Assembly (NCBI GenBank): GCA_019414725.1
Contig: DXLM01000010.1
Span: forward strand, 1 to 58,206
DNA: 58,206 bases
Reading direction: 5' to 3'
From: Bacteroides sp.
GTDB lineage: Bacteria > Bacteroidota > Bacteroidia > Bacteroidales > Bacteroidaceae
Under the pieces are notes generated by a model, which saw only the letters and a program-made list of their open reading frames with translations, ran no database searches and had not been told where the DNA came from. The translations under genes and the position numbers were made by a program. Of the stretch, positions 34,213-42,955 are shown piece after piece. Each line of letters begins with the position of its first letter. Positions within the stretch are counted from its first letter, which is position 1.

Positions 34213-36378
34213 ATGAGTAAATTAATGGCTATATTGGTTATCATCTTTTTATGTATATCTTGTACAGATAATGCAGAATTACCCGTAAAGCCCGATAAAA
34301 ATGAAGGTACAGAAAATGTTTTGATAGAGTTGGCTGTAACTGTACCGGCGGTCACCTATACCCGTACAAGGGGGATAGTTCGTACGATTGATCATGAAAC
34401 TTTGATAAATGAGATTCAAATATTGGTATTTGAGGAGGGTAAATATAAATATCGTGTGCCGGGGTTGTCTATCAACAACACTGCTTCTACCATAACTTTT
34501 ACGGCGTTACTGAAATCCGGTGATATCCCTATGAAGTTATTGATTTTGGCAAATGCCACCGATGTGGTAGTGGCTGATGAGCCTGTCGTTGGTGATAGTG
34601 AAGAAATGATAAAGAAGAAAATGAATCGAAAATTTGATTATCTGACATCTGTTTTTCCCATGTCTGGAGAATATGAATTGCCGGAAGGTTTGAAGCCGAC
34701 GGGAACAGGTACTATTTTAGGATTGAAAATGTTACGTTCCATAGCTAGAGTGGATGTGACAGCTACGGAAGTGGCTAATTTTAGAATGACAGGGGTAAAA
34801 GCTTATCGGGCCAATAATTATCTGCAAGTTATTCCGGATGAAACGGGAGTGAGCAAAGTAACTTTTCCAAGTGTACCCGAAGGTAGTGACAGGAATGTGG
34901 ACAGTTCGATATTTCCTGTTTCTTCAGAGAATTGGAATAATTTTTCCGCCCAGCTTTATTTATCCGAAACTTGGTCGCCTGAACCTGAAGACCAGGTAGA
35001 TAAAGCTACTTGTATAGTGGTAGAGGGATACTATGCTGATAGCAATACGCCAAGTTATTATCGAATGGATTTTGATCCGGATAATAACCATAATGCTTTT
35101 GGGCAAGTTTTACGCAACCATAAATATATATTTAATATAAAGAAGGTATCGGCTCCGGGATGGAGTACGCCGGATGATGCAGCCCATAACCGTTCATCTA
35201 ATATAGTGGCGGAGGTACAAGCATGGGATGATGATACTATGGATATGTATTTTGACGGAGAACATCATTTCGGAATATCAACACGTGAAGTTGTTTTGAA
35301 GCATAAAACCGGCTCTGAGGGAATTATTAGTGTCAGTACAGACCTTTTGGATTATACGTTGCAGTGGGCAGATGATGCAGGTGTGCTTCAAGGAACCGGA
35401 GCCCAGTCTTTGTCTAATGATTATTTTACAGTAACGAAGGAGGATAATGGAAGTCGGTTGGTGATAACAGCTTTGCAAAATAATTTGGCAGATGGTAGCA
35501 ACCGTATACAGCATTTTGTGATTACAGCTCAGCGGTGGACTATTTATGTCAGCATACAGCAGAAGTATGATATAGCAGCTTATAAAACGATCAATTTGAT
35601 GTCATTTACTTCCGGTCTGGGGTATTTGGGTACTAATATTTTAGGTTCTAGTAGTGCTGAAGCTCGTGCTACCGGACTTCGTGGTATTTTGACTAATCAA
35701 ACTAATTTTGGACCCGATGGGGTAGTGGAGTGTGGCGGTTATAATTTGGTGGGAGTAGGGGCTAATGCTAATAATTTGACAGATGCTCTTTTTTCTCTGT
35801 TTGATGTAGTATATATAAATTATGTGCCAACCTCGCAGTTTGGTAGTCAAGATGCTCATAAACTTCATAACTGGCTGAAAACAAAGAAGAATCGTGTCTT
35901 GATCGCCTCTTATGATGCTTCCGATGTAAGTCAGAATTTGTTAGCGGAAATTCTTGCGGGGAAGAGTGGCATCAAATATTTTACATCAAACGGAGGACCT
36001 TATCCTTTGGCTGCTTCTACTATTGGTAATCATTATTTTACTACTGACGGACCTTTTACCAAAAATGCTCCTGTCACTTCGAATTTTGCATTACGGAATT
36101 ATGATATATATCATGGTGAGATACAGGTGAATACTAGTGCTTCTGAGGGCATAACTCCTATTTTGATGGGGCCTGGTGGGGGAATAGTGTTGGGTATAGA
36201 TTATTCCAGGAGAATTGTATATTGGGGGGATACAGATATGAGCAGTAATTTATCCGGTACAGGGGCGACTAGTGAGAATCACATTAATAACACAGCAGGA
36301 ACCATCAATAATGATGCTTCCAAATTGATAGCCAATGTTTTTGCATGGATTACCGAAACCGTATTATATGGGGAATGA
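34213..36378 (+). CDS. Fimbrillin-like tip lipoprotein with an amidotransferase-like C-terminal domain
   Basis: 721 residues. A lipobox (CISC, Cys near 17) and a fimbrillin-type N-terminal half (about 30-300: LINEIQILVFEEGKYKYRV, SIARVDVTAT, AFGQVLRNHKYIFNIKKV) suggest a tip or accessory subunit of the Mfa fimbria encoded divergently. A BACON-like beta region (about 345-460) follows. From about 460 the sequence changes to an alpha/beta domain: FDVVYINYVPTSQF, HNWLKTKKNRVLIASYD, then GGIVLGIDYSRRIVYWGDTDM and a closing helix. This resembles ThuA/class I amidotransferase-like folds that often sit on bacterial surface proteins. No catalytic Cys triad is evident. Adhesin function is inferred. Confidence 0.75.
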   Translation: MSKLMAILVIIFLCISCTDNAELPVKPDKNEGTENVLIELAVTVPAVTYTRTRGIVRTIDHETLINEIQILVFEEGKYKYRVPGLSINNTASTITFTALLKSGDIPMKLLILANATDVVVADEPVVGDSEEMIKKKMNRKFDYLTSVFPMSGEYELPEGLKPTGTGTILGLKMLRSIARVDVTATEVANFRMTGVKAYRANNYLQVIPDETGVSKVTFPSVPEGSDRNVDSSIFPVSSENWNNFSAQLYLSETWSPEPEDQVDKATCIVVEGYYADSNTPSYYRMDFDPDNNHNAFGQVLRNHKYIFNIKKVSAPGWSTPDDAAHNRSSNIVAEVQAWDDDTMDMYFDGEHHFGISTREVVLKHKTGSEGIISVSTDLLDYTLQWADDAGVLQGTGAQSLSNDYFTVTKEDNGSRLVITALQNNLADGSNRIQHFVITAQRWTIYVSIQQKYDIAAYKTINLMSFTSGLGYLGTNILGSSSAEARATGLRGILTNQTNFGPDGVVECGGYNLVGVGANANNLTDALFSLFDVVYINYVPTSQFGSQDAHKLHNWLKTKKNRVLIASYDASDVSQNLLAEILAGKSGIKYFTSNGGPYPLAASTIGNHYFTTDGPFTKNAPVTSNFALRNYDIYHGEIQVNTSASEGITPILMGPGGGIVLGIDYSRRIVYWGDTDMSSNLSGTGATSENHINNTAGTINNDASKLIANVFAWITETVLYGE

Positions 36379-36384
36379 GCATTG

Positions 36385-37230
36385 TTATGTGCTCTCCCTA
36401 TACTGTTTCGGTGACATTCCTGTATATCTTTTAAAGTATTTTCCAAAGAACGAGATGTCTGGGAAATTAAGTGAATAGGCTATTTCCTGAATGGTAAGGT
36501 CTGTGGATTTTAGTTTGGCTTCCGCATCTGTTATCACTAGTTTGGCGATGATATCTGTAACAGTTTTTCCCGTAATCTTATTGACTGTAGTACTGAGGTG
36601 CTGAGGGGATATATGAAGCAGGTCGGCATAAAAAGCTACACTCCGTTCTTTCGTATAATGTTTGATGATATATTGGACCAGGCGTTTCACAATTTCTTCT
36701 CCACGGTTGAAAGTACGTGTGGTTACATTGGTGTTCTGATGAATGCTGCCTACACCGTGCAATATAGTGAGCAGCATGGTGCTGATTAAGTCTTTATTGG
36801 GCTTGGCTCCCATACGTTTCATTTTTATCAGCAACAGGAAATAGTCTTGAAACAACTCGGTTATTTCGGGACGCAGAGGGATAATGGGCGTGTCAATCAG
36901 GGCTGAAAGATAGTTCATGGTGGAATTGAAGAGATTTATTCCGTTCAGCAACTCTTTGTTGAATCCTATCAAGTACAGACGACAGTCGGGACTTTGCCGG
37001 TGAACATGTACAAAGGTTTCTGGCAGAATAGTGACAATGTCGTTCTTTTGTATCTTGTGTTCAGACAGATGGATCGTTATGTCACATTCACCTCGCAGGC
37101 ACAGAAGGAACAAGCATCCTTCCATTCGTTGCGGGTAGTGGTAAATACGGCCTAATGATCCTGTCATGTCAATTTCTGCAACGAAATCCTTATTCGATTT
37201 AAATAAGTTAATGTCATCTATATACTTCAT
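36385..37230 (-). CDS. AraC-family transcriptional regulator
   Basis: 281 residues from ATG 37230 (MKYIDDINLFKSNKD). A longer frame to 37290 overlaps its promoter. An N-terminal cupin-like sensor region (about 20-150) is followed by two helix-turn-helix motifs at the C-terminus (SVAFYADLLHISPQHLSTTVNKITGKTV and LTIQEIAYSLNFPDISFFGKYFKRYTGMSPKQYR). It is divergent from the efflux pump operon, the usual position for a pump regulator, and it converges on the fimbrial tip gene. The effector is unknown. Confidence 0.9.
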   Translation of the reverse strand: MKYIDDINLFKSNKDFVAEIDMTGSLGRIYHYPQRMEGCLFLLCLRGECDITIHLSEHKIQKNDIVTILPETFVHVHRQSPDCRLYLIGFNKELLNGINLFNSTMNYLSALIDTPIIPLRPEITELFQDYFLLLIKMKRMGAKPNKDLISTMLLTILHGVGSIHQNTNVTTRTFNRGEEIVKRLVQYIIKHYTKERSVAFYADLLHISPQHLSTTVNKITGKTVTDIIAKLVITDAEAKLKSTDLTIQEIAYSLNFPDISFFGKYFKRYTGMSPKQYREST

Positions 37231-37260
37231 AAAAATAAAGAAGGTTTTGATTATGCACCA

Positions 37261-37291
37261 CAAATATAGGGCAGTTAGAGCAGATAACAAA
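37261..37291 (-). promoter_or_regulatory. Promoter of the AraC-family gene
   Basis: TTTG (37291-37288), 19 nt, TATATTTG (37268-37261) on the minus strand, 31 nt upstream of the ATG. This is a full match to the Bacteroides consensus and supports the chosen start. Confidence 0.8.
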
Positions 37292-37393
37292 GAAAATGCT
37301 TAAAAATAGACTAATATATCTTACTGTTAGCACTTGTACGCTTTTAATAATTATAAGAACTTTGCAGCGAAACTAATAGTGAAGATAAACAGT

Positions 37394-38449
37394 ATGAAAG
37401 GTAAAAATTTGTCTATTATGGCAATGATTGCGGCAGTGTTCTGTTCTTGCGGACAGCAACCTGCACAAGAACGCGGTCCTCGTCCCGTGAAATTGGTGGA
37501 AGTGACCTCGTTAAGCAGGATCGAAAAATCGTATTCAGGTGTTGTGTCGCCTGATCAGTTCAGTGACTTGGCATTTAAAATGTCCGGTCCGCTGGTAGCA
37601 ATGAATGTACTCGAAGGACAACGGGTGAAGAAAGGACAGGTAGTGGCCGAAATTGATCCGACAGATTACAAACTGGATTATGACGCTAAGAGGGCTTCAT
37701 TCCAAAAGGCGTCATCACAGATGCAACGCGCAGAGAAACTGTTGGCCAAGAATGCTATTTCCATGCAAGAGTTCGAAACGACCCAAGCTTCGTATACCAA
37801 TGCCAAATCGGCATTTGAAAATGCGCAAAACACATTGAATGACACCAAGCTACGCGCTCCATTTGATGGCTTTATCCAAAAAAAATATGTTGAAAACTAT
37901 CAGCGTGTACAGCCAGGACAAGGAGTGGTGTGTTTGATTAATCCAGCTAAATTGCAAGTGGAGTTCACTATCCCCGAAACGAATATTTCTTATGTAACTT
38001 CTCCTTCTACTATTTACGTAGAATTTGATGCCTATAAAGGAAAATTATTTCAGGCAAAAGTAAAGGAGTATGTAGAGGCTTCTCCCGATGGGGCAGGAGT
38101 TCCTGTATTCCTTTACATTGATGATCCGGAATTTGATTTGAAAAAATATAAGGTATCGGTGGGCTTTTCTTGCCGTGTTATTGTCAATATTGAGAATGAT
38201 GTGGTAAAAGAAGGAATTACAGTGCCTTTGTCCGCTGTAGTGTTTGATAATAACTTGAATAGCAAGATCGTATTTATATATAATCCGTCTACACAGAAAG
38301 TAGAACTGCGTAAAGTCAGTGATGAGGGAATTATTGTAGGACGTAACGACCTGATAGTATCCGGAAATATTGAACCGGGCGAACAGGTTGTGTCTGCCGG
38401 AGCGTCTTATCTGGTAGATGGCCAGCAAGTAAAAATATTAACAGAATAA
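37394..38449 (+). CDS. RND efflux periplasmic adaptor (membrane fusion protein), lipoprotein
   Basis: 351 residues from ATG 37394 (MKGKNLSIMAMIAAVFCSCG). The signal peptide ends in Cys residues at 17 and 19, so it is lipidated. Lipoyl halves (FKMSGPLVAMNVLEGQRVKKGQVVAEIDPTDY and TLNDTKLRAPFDGFIQKKYVENYQRVQPGQGVV) flank a coiled-coil hairpin (about 90-130), followed by beta-barrel and membrane-proximal domains, the AcrA layout. It bridges the inner-membrane pump and the TolC-like channel encoded next. The start of the operon has only a weak promoter (GAACTTTG near 37362). Confidence 0.93.
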   Translation: MKGKNLSIMAMIAAVFCSCGQQPAQERGPRPVKLVEVTSLSRIEKSYSGVVSPDQFSDLAFKMSGPLVAMNVLEGQRVKKGQVVAEIDPTDYKLDYDAKRASFQKASSQMQRAEKLLAKNAISMQEFETTQASYTNAKSAFENAQNTLNDTKLRAPFDGFIQKKYVENYQRVQPGQGVVCLINPAKLQVEFTIPETNISYVTSPSTIYVEFDAYKGKLFQAKVKEYVEASPDGAGVPVFLYIDDPEFDLKKYKVSVGFSCRVIVNIENDVVKEGITVPLSAVVFDNNLNSKIVFIYNPSTQKVELRKVSDEGIIVGRNDLIVSGNIEPGEQVVSAGASYLVDGQQVKILTE

Positions 38450-38467
38450 AAAAGGAGAGAGCATATC

Positions 38468-41400
38468 ATGAATATTCCAAAATATTCTTTGGAGAACCGG
38501 AAGGTTATCTATTTCTTTTTGGCTATTTTGTTGATAGGCGGAGTAATCTCCTTCTTCAAGCTGCCTAAGAAAGAAGATGCGCCTTTCGTGATAAAGACTG
38601 CGGTATTGGTTACCCAGTATCCGGGAGCGAATCCACATGAAGTGGAGAAACTGATTACGGAACCGATTGAACGTGAAATTCAGTCCATGACAGATGTATA
38701 TCAGATTAAATCGGAATCTTATTTCGGACTGTCTAAGATTTCTATTGAACTTCAGCCTACGATTGATCCGGATTATATGCCTGTAAAATGGGACGAATTA
38801 CGTCGTAAAGTGGCGAATATACAACCCAAGTTGCCCAGTGGGGCGTCTACCATTACTGTAAATGATGACTTTGGTGATGTGTATGGTATTTATTATGCTT
38901 TGACAGCTGATGAGGGCTTCTCGTATACCGATTTGCGTGACTGGGCACAGCGTATCCGTACTCAGTTGACTCCGATTGAGGGAGTACAGAAAGTAATGTT
39001 ATACGGAGAGCAGACCGAAGTGATCAATGTCAAGATATCTACCTCCAAACTTTCGGCATTGGGTATTGATCCCACTTCGATTATGGGCATTTTGCAGAAG
39101 CAGAACATACAGGTGAATACAGGAGATATAGCGACAGAAATTTATCAGTTGCGCTTGCGTACGGAAGGGACTTATACCAGTCTGGAAGATATAGAAAACC
39201 AGTTGATTATCAGCAAGGACGGACGGGAAGCCCGTTTGGGGGATATTGCAACAGTGGAGCGTGGATATTATGATCCGCCTTCAACCTTGATGCGGGTCAA
39301 TGGTAAACGTGCTATCGGTATAGGTGTGGCCAGTGGAGCAAAGGATAATGTGGTAGCTGTGGGTAAAGCAGTGGACGAAAGGTTGGCGGAAATAGAGCAA
39401 TTGTTGCCTATCGGCATTGAACTGACCTCGCTTTATCCTGAGGACAAGATTGCCGATGAGGCGAATAATGGCTTTATCCTGAATTTGATAGAATCATTGG
39501 TTATTGTTATCCTGATTATCTTTGTGGTGATGGGATCGCGTGCCGGTATGCTGATAGGTAGTTCGTTACTTTTCTCGGTAGGTGGTACTTTGCTTATTAT
39601 GTTGATGTGGGGGGTAGGATTGAACCGTACTTCCTTGGCGGCATTTATTATCGCCATGGGGATGCTGGTGGACAATGCCATTGTGGTGACAGATAATGCG
39701 CAGATAGGTATCAAGCGCGGAAAATCACGTTATCAGTCATTGATAGAGGGAGCCATCAAGCCGCAATGGGCATTGCTGGGCGCTACTTTTATTGCTATCT
39801 GCTCTTTCCTGCCTTTGTATCTGGCACCGGCATCCGTGGCTGAGATTGTGAAACCGCTATTTGTTGTATTGGCTGTATCACTGGGATTGAGCTGGATTCT
39901 GGCTTTGTGCCAGACTACGACTTTTGGTAATTTTATTTTGAAAGAAGCTGTTCCCGGCGGTGCGATGAAAGACCCGTATGATACTAAACTCTATCATAAA
40001 TTCGAGAAGTTTCTGACCTTGCTGATTAAACGCCGTTTTGTGACATTGACCACGGTTTTTGTAACTTTGGTGCTTTCTTTGGTTATTATGGCTGTTATGC
40101 CTCAGAGTTTTTTCCCGAAAATGAATAAGCCTTATTTCCGTGCTGATCTGGTATTCCCTGAGGGATTTAGTATTCATGCGGTAGATCAGGATGTGATGAA
40201 GGTGGAGGATTACTTGAAGAATCATGAGAAAGTTAAATCATATTCGGTGACATTGGGTGGTACTCCGTTGCGTTACTATTTGGCAAGTTCTTCTTTTGGA
40301 CCGAAGTCTAACTATGCCAATGTGATGGTGGAAACTAAAGACCCCGAAGATGCAGCCGAAGTGGAACAGCAGTTTTATGAGCACATGACTCAGAACTTTC
40401 CCAATATCATTACCCGTTCGGCACTTTTTGCTTTGTCTCCGGTGCCTGAAGCTGCTATTGAGATCGGTTTTATCGGTGAAAATCCCGATACATTGACCGC
40501 ATTGGTTGAAAGGGCGAAAAAAATAGCCCGCCAGTGTGATATGGTGACGGATATCCGTTCCAACTGGGGAGATAAGGTGCCCGTGTGGAAACCGATGTTC
40601 TCTCAACAGAAAGGTTTACGCTTGGGGATTACCCGTCAGCAGGTTGCCAACTCATTCCGTACGGCTACCAATGGTTTGCCTTTGGGAGAATATCGTGAGG
40701 GGGATGTTTCCTTGCCTATCCTGCTGAAAGATGAGGATGTGGAAAAAATGAACTTGAATGATGTGAAAAGTGTGCCTGTATTCAGTACGAAAGGAAATTC
40801 CGTGAAAGTGGAACAGGTAATCGATAATTTCGCTTTGGGTTATGATTATAATGTAGTCCGTCGCTTTAACCGCGAGCGTTGTATGATGATGCAATGTGAA
40901 CCTAAACGTGGAGCCAATACGATGGCTGCGTTTAAACAGGTGCTTACTGCCGTACAAGAGCAGATGCAGTTGCCCGAAGGGTATAAAATGAAATATTTCG
41001 GTGAGCAGGAAACACAGGATGTAAGTAATGCTGCATTGGCGAAGAATATTCCGCTGACTTTCCTGTTGATTTATGTGGTTCTGCTGTTTCTTTTCCCCAG
41101 CAACTACCGCAAGCCGGTATTGATTATGCTTATGTTGCCGCTGGTGTTTATCGGTGTGGTATGGGGATTGCTCTTGTTTGGCAAGTCATTGGACTTCTTT
41201 GCCATCCTCGGTCTGTTGGGGTTGATTGGTATGAATATCAAGAATGCCATTGTGCTGGTCGATGAAATCGGACTTCAGTTGAAGGATGGAAAGGGGGCTG
41301 TGCCTGCCGTGGTCGAGGCTACCAAGACACGTATCGTTCCGGTGACCATGGCTTCCGGAACTACTATTCTGGGTATGCTTCCATTGTTGGGCGATGCCAT

Positions 41401-41515
41401 GTTTGCAGGTATGGCGGCTACCATTATGGGTGGTTTGTTCGTATCGACGGTACTGACCATTTTTGTTCTTCCGGTAACTTATTGTATTTTCTTTAAAATC
41501 AGAGCAGACAGATAA
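38468..41515 (+). CDS. RND multidrug efflux transporter permease (AcrB/HAE1 type)
   Basis: 1015 residues. Twelve transmembrane helices with two large periplasmic loops. It extrudes drugs, bile salts or lipids with proton uptake. The TM4 proton-relay motif reads GMLVDNAIVVTDNA: the first Asp of the AcrB pair is kept but the second is Asn. The TM10 Lys is present in GMNIKNAIVLVDEIG. The N-terminus (LENRKVIYFFLAILLIGGVISFFKLPKKEDAPF) is typical of this Bacteroidetes subgroup. It starts 18 nt after the adaptor, and the outer-membrane gene overlaps its stop (TAATG). Confidence 0.95.
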   Translation: MNIPKYSLENRKVIYFFLAILLIGGVISFFKLPKKEDAPFVIKTAVLVTQYPGANPHEVEKLITEPIEREIQSMTDVYQIKSESYFGLSKISIELQPTIDPDYMPVKWDELRRKVANIQPKLPSGASTITVNDDFGDVYGIYYALTADEGFSYTDLRDWAQRIRTQLTPIEGVQKVMLYGEQTEVINVKISTSKLSALGIDPTSIMGILQKQNIQVNTGDIATEIYQLRLRTEGTYTSLEDIENQLIISKDGREARLGDIATVERGYYDPPSTLMRVNGKRAIGIGVASGAKDNVVAVGKAVDERLAEIEQLLPIGIELTSLYPEDKIADEANNGFILNLIESLVIVILIIFVVMGSRAGMLIGSSLLFSVGGTLLIMLMWGVGLNRTSLAAFIIAMGMLVDNAIVVTDNAQIGIKRGKSRYQSLIEGAIKPQWALLGATFIAICSFLPLYLAPASVAEIVKPLFVVLAVSLGLSWILALCQTTTFGNFILKEAVPGGAMKDPYDTKLYHKFEKFLTLLIKRRFVTLTTVFVTLVLSLVIMAVMPQSFFPKMNKPYFRADLVFPEGFSIHAVDQDVMKVEDYLKNHEKVKSYSVTLGGTPLRYYLASSSFGPKSNYANVMVETKDPEDAAEVEQQFYEHMTQNFPNIITRSALFALSPVPEAAIEIGFIGENPDTLTALVERAKKIARQCDMVTDIRSNWGDKVPVWKPMFSQQKGLRLGITRQQVANSFRTATNGLPLGEYREGDVSLPILLKDEDVEKMNLNDVKSVPVFSTKGNSVKVEQVIDNFALGYDYNVVRRFNRERCMMMQCEPKRGANTMAAFKQVLTAVQEQMQLPEGYKMKYFGEQETQDVSNAALAKNIPLTFLLIYVVLLFLFPSNYRKPVLIMLMLPLVFIGVVWGLLLFGKSLDFFAILGLLGLIGMNIKNAIVLVDEIGLQLKDGKGAVPAVVEATKTRIVPVTMASGTTILGMLPLLGDAMFAGMAATIMGGLFVSTVLTIFVLPVTYCIFFKIRADR

Positions 41516-42807
41516 TGAAAACTAAGATGATCTATATTATAGGTATGGCTTGTATGACCGGTACACTTTCGGCTCAGACTGTCGTGGATTATTCTACCTT
41601 TGAACAAAAGGTACTGGATTATAGCCAAACCTTAAAACAGAGTGTGGCACAACGTACAGCTATGCAGAAGGCTATGAAAGCGGCAAAAACCGCTTTCTTC
41701 CCGGCTGTTGATGCAACGGGAAGCTATCAGTATCGTATTAACAAATACGAGATGGATTTTGGCGGAATGGCTGTTCCTATGGAGCACGATTCATACAGTG
41801 CCGAAGTAGGGGTATCACAACCTATTTATGCCGGTGGAAGCATCTATCACAATTACAAGGCTTCCCAAATACAAACCCAGATGGCGGATAAGTCGGTGGA
41901 TTTGACAACGGATAATATTATCTATGCTGCTGAAGCCAGTTATTGGGGAACAGCCGCACAAAAAGAAATGTATGAAACGATGTGCCAGTATGTGCAGATT
42001 ATTGAGCAGTTGACCAAAGTGCTGCAAGATAAGTACGATGATGGCTATATCAGCAAGACGGATCTCATTCAGATGCAGACCCGTTTGAAAGAGGCTGAAT
42101 TGCAACGTTCCAGCAGCTACCAGTCTTATCAGGTCGCCTTGCAGAATATGAATGTGCTGATGGGATTGGAACCGCTGGCTGAAATGGATTTGACGGATTC
42201 TATTTCTACCATATTGCCTATGCCTGCCTTTATTGGAGCGGAAACAGCCTTGAATGTGCGTCCCGATTATGCTATCTCACAGTTGGATGTGGATTATCAG
42301 AAAAGACAGGTAAGTCTGGCTGCCGCCAAGTACAATCCTTCTCTTTCTATCGGTTTTAAAGAGACATGGGGAACACAGATGTTGAACATTTCGGGCGAAA
42401 CTATGTTTAATAGTAATGTGTATGCCTCTATTAAATTGCCGATTTTCCATTGGGGAGCCCGCTTTAAATCGACGGCTGCACAGAAGGCTATTTTATTAAG
42501 CAAGCAGTATGCATTGCAAGATAAGCAAGACCAAATAAGCAAAGAAGTGGCGAAGGCGTGGACTAGTCTGACCGAGAATACCCGTCAGATAAGTATTGCC
42601 GAGGAGAACTGCAAACTGGCAGAAGAGAACTTGGATTTGAACACTTTTAGTTATACTGAAGGTAAGTTGACTATTTTGGATGTGCTTTCTGCACAGCTGA
42701 CATGGATACAGGCATATACAAACCTTATCCAATCTTATTATGAGCAGAAGATTGCGTTGGCTGATTACAGAAAAGCAACCGGTATAAGGTATTTAGGACA
42801 GAAATAG
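41515..42807 (+). CDS. TolC-family outer-membrane efflux protein
   Basis: 430 residues with a signal peptide (about 1-21, ending LSAQT). The two-repeat coiled-coil structure of TolC is seen as paired helix segments (KQSVAQRTAMQKAMKAAKTAFFPAVDATGSYQYR and later VSLAAAKYNPSLSIGF, KEVAKAWTSLTENTRQISIAEENCKLAEENLDLNTFSYTEGKLTILDVLSAQ). It is the outer-membrane exit of the pump. Its ATG shares a base with the permease stop, so translation is coupled. Confidence 0.92.
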   Translation: MKTKMIYIIGMACMTGTLSAQTVVDYSTFEQKVLDYSQTLKQSVAQRTAMQKAMKAAKTAFFPAVDATGSYQYRINKYEMDFGGMAVPMEHDSYSAEVGVSQPIYAGGSIYHNYKASQIQTQMADKSVDLTTDNIIYAAEASYWGTAAQKEMYETMCQYVQIIEQLTKVLQDKYDDGYISKTDLIQMQTRLKEAELQRSSSYQSYQVALQNMNVLMGLEPLAEMDLTDSISTILPMPAFIGAETALNVRPDYAISQLDVDYQKRQVSLAAAKYNPSLSIGFKETWGTQMLNISGETMFNSNVYASIKLPIFHWGARFKSTAAQKAILLSKQYALQDKQDQISKEVAKAWTSLTENTRQISIAEENCKLAEENLDLNTFSYTEGKLTILDVLSAQLTWIQAYTNLIQSYYEQKIALADYRKATGIRYLGQK

Positions 42808-42846
42808 GTAAATTCAGACCAGATTCTTATTATATAAAAAAGTCAC

Positions 42847-42890
42847 AATAAAGCAGGTTTGGCTATCTTTGTATCCAGACCTGCTTTATT
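42847..42890 (+). terminator. Terminator of the pump operon with a promoter box in its loop
   Basis: AATAAAGCAGGTTTGG (42847-42862) pairs with CCAGACCTGCTTTATT (42875-42890), 16 bp with one wobble, followed by TGTTTTTATT. The 12-nt loop contains TATCTTTG (42864-42871), a perfect -7 element facing the next gene (start 42956). Confidence 0.75.
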
Positions 42891-42955
42891 TGTTTTTATT
42901 CAGTTTATGTTTACTGTAAAGCTTGTTTTAACAGTGGAAAAAAGAATAGATTACA

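Noticed and set aside
31800..36400. Invertible promoter at the fimbrial locus
   Set aside because: Such switches are common in Bacteroides surface loci, but the 79-nt space between the divergent fimbrial genes has no flanking inverted repeats.
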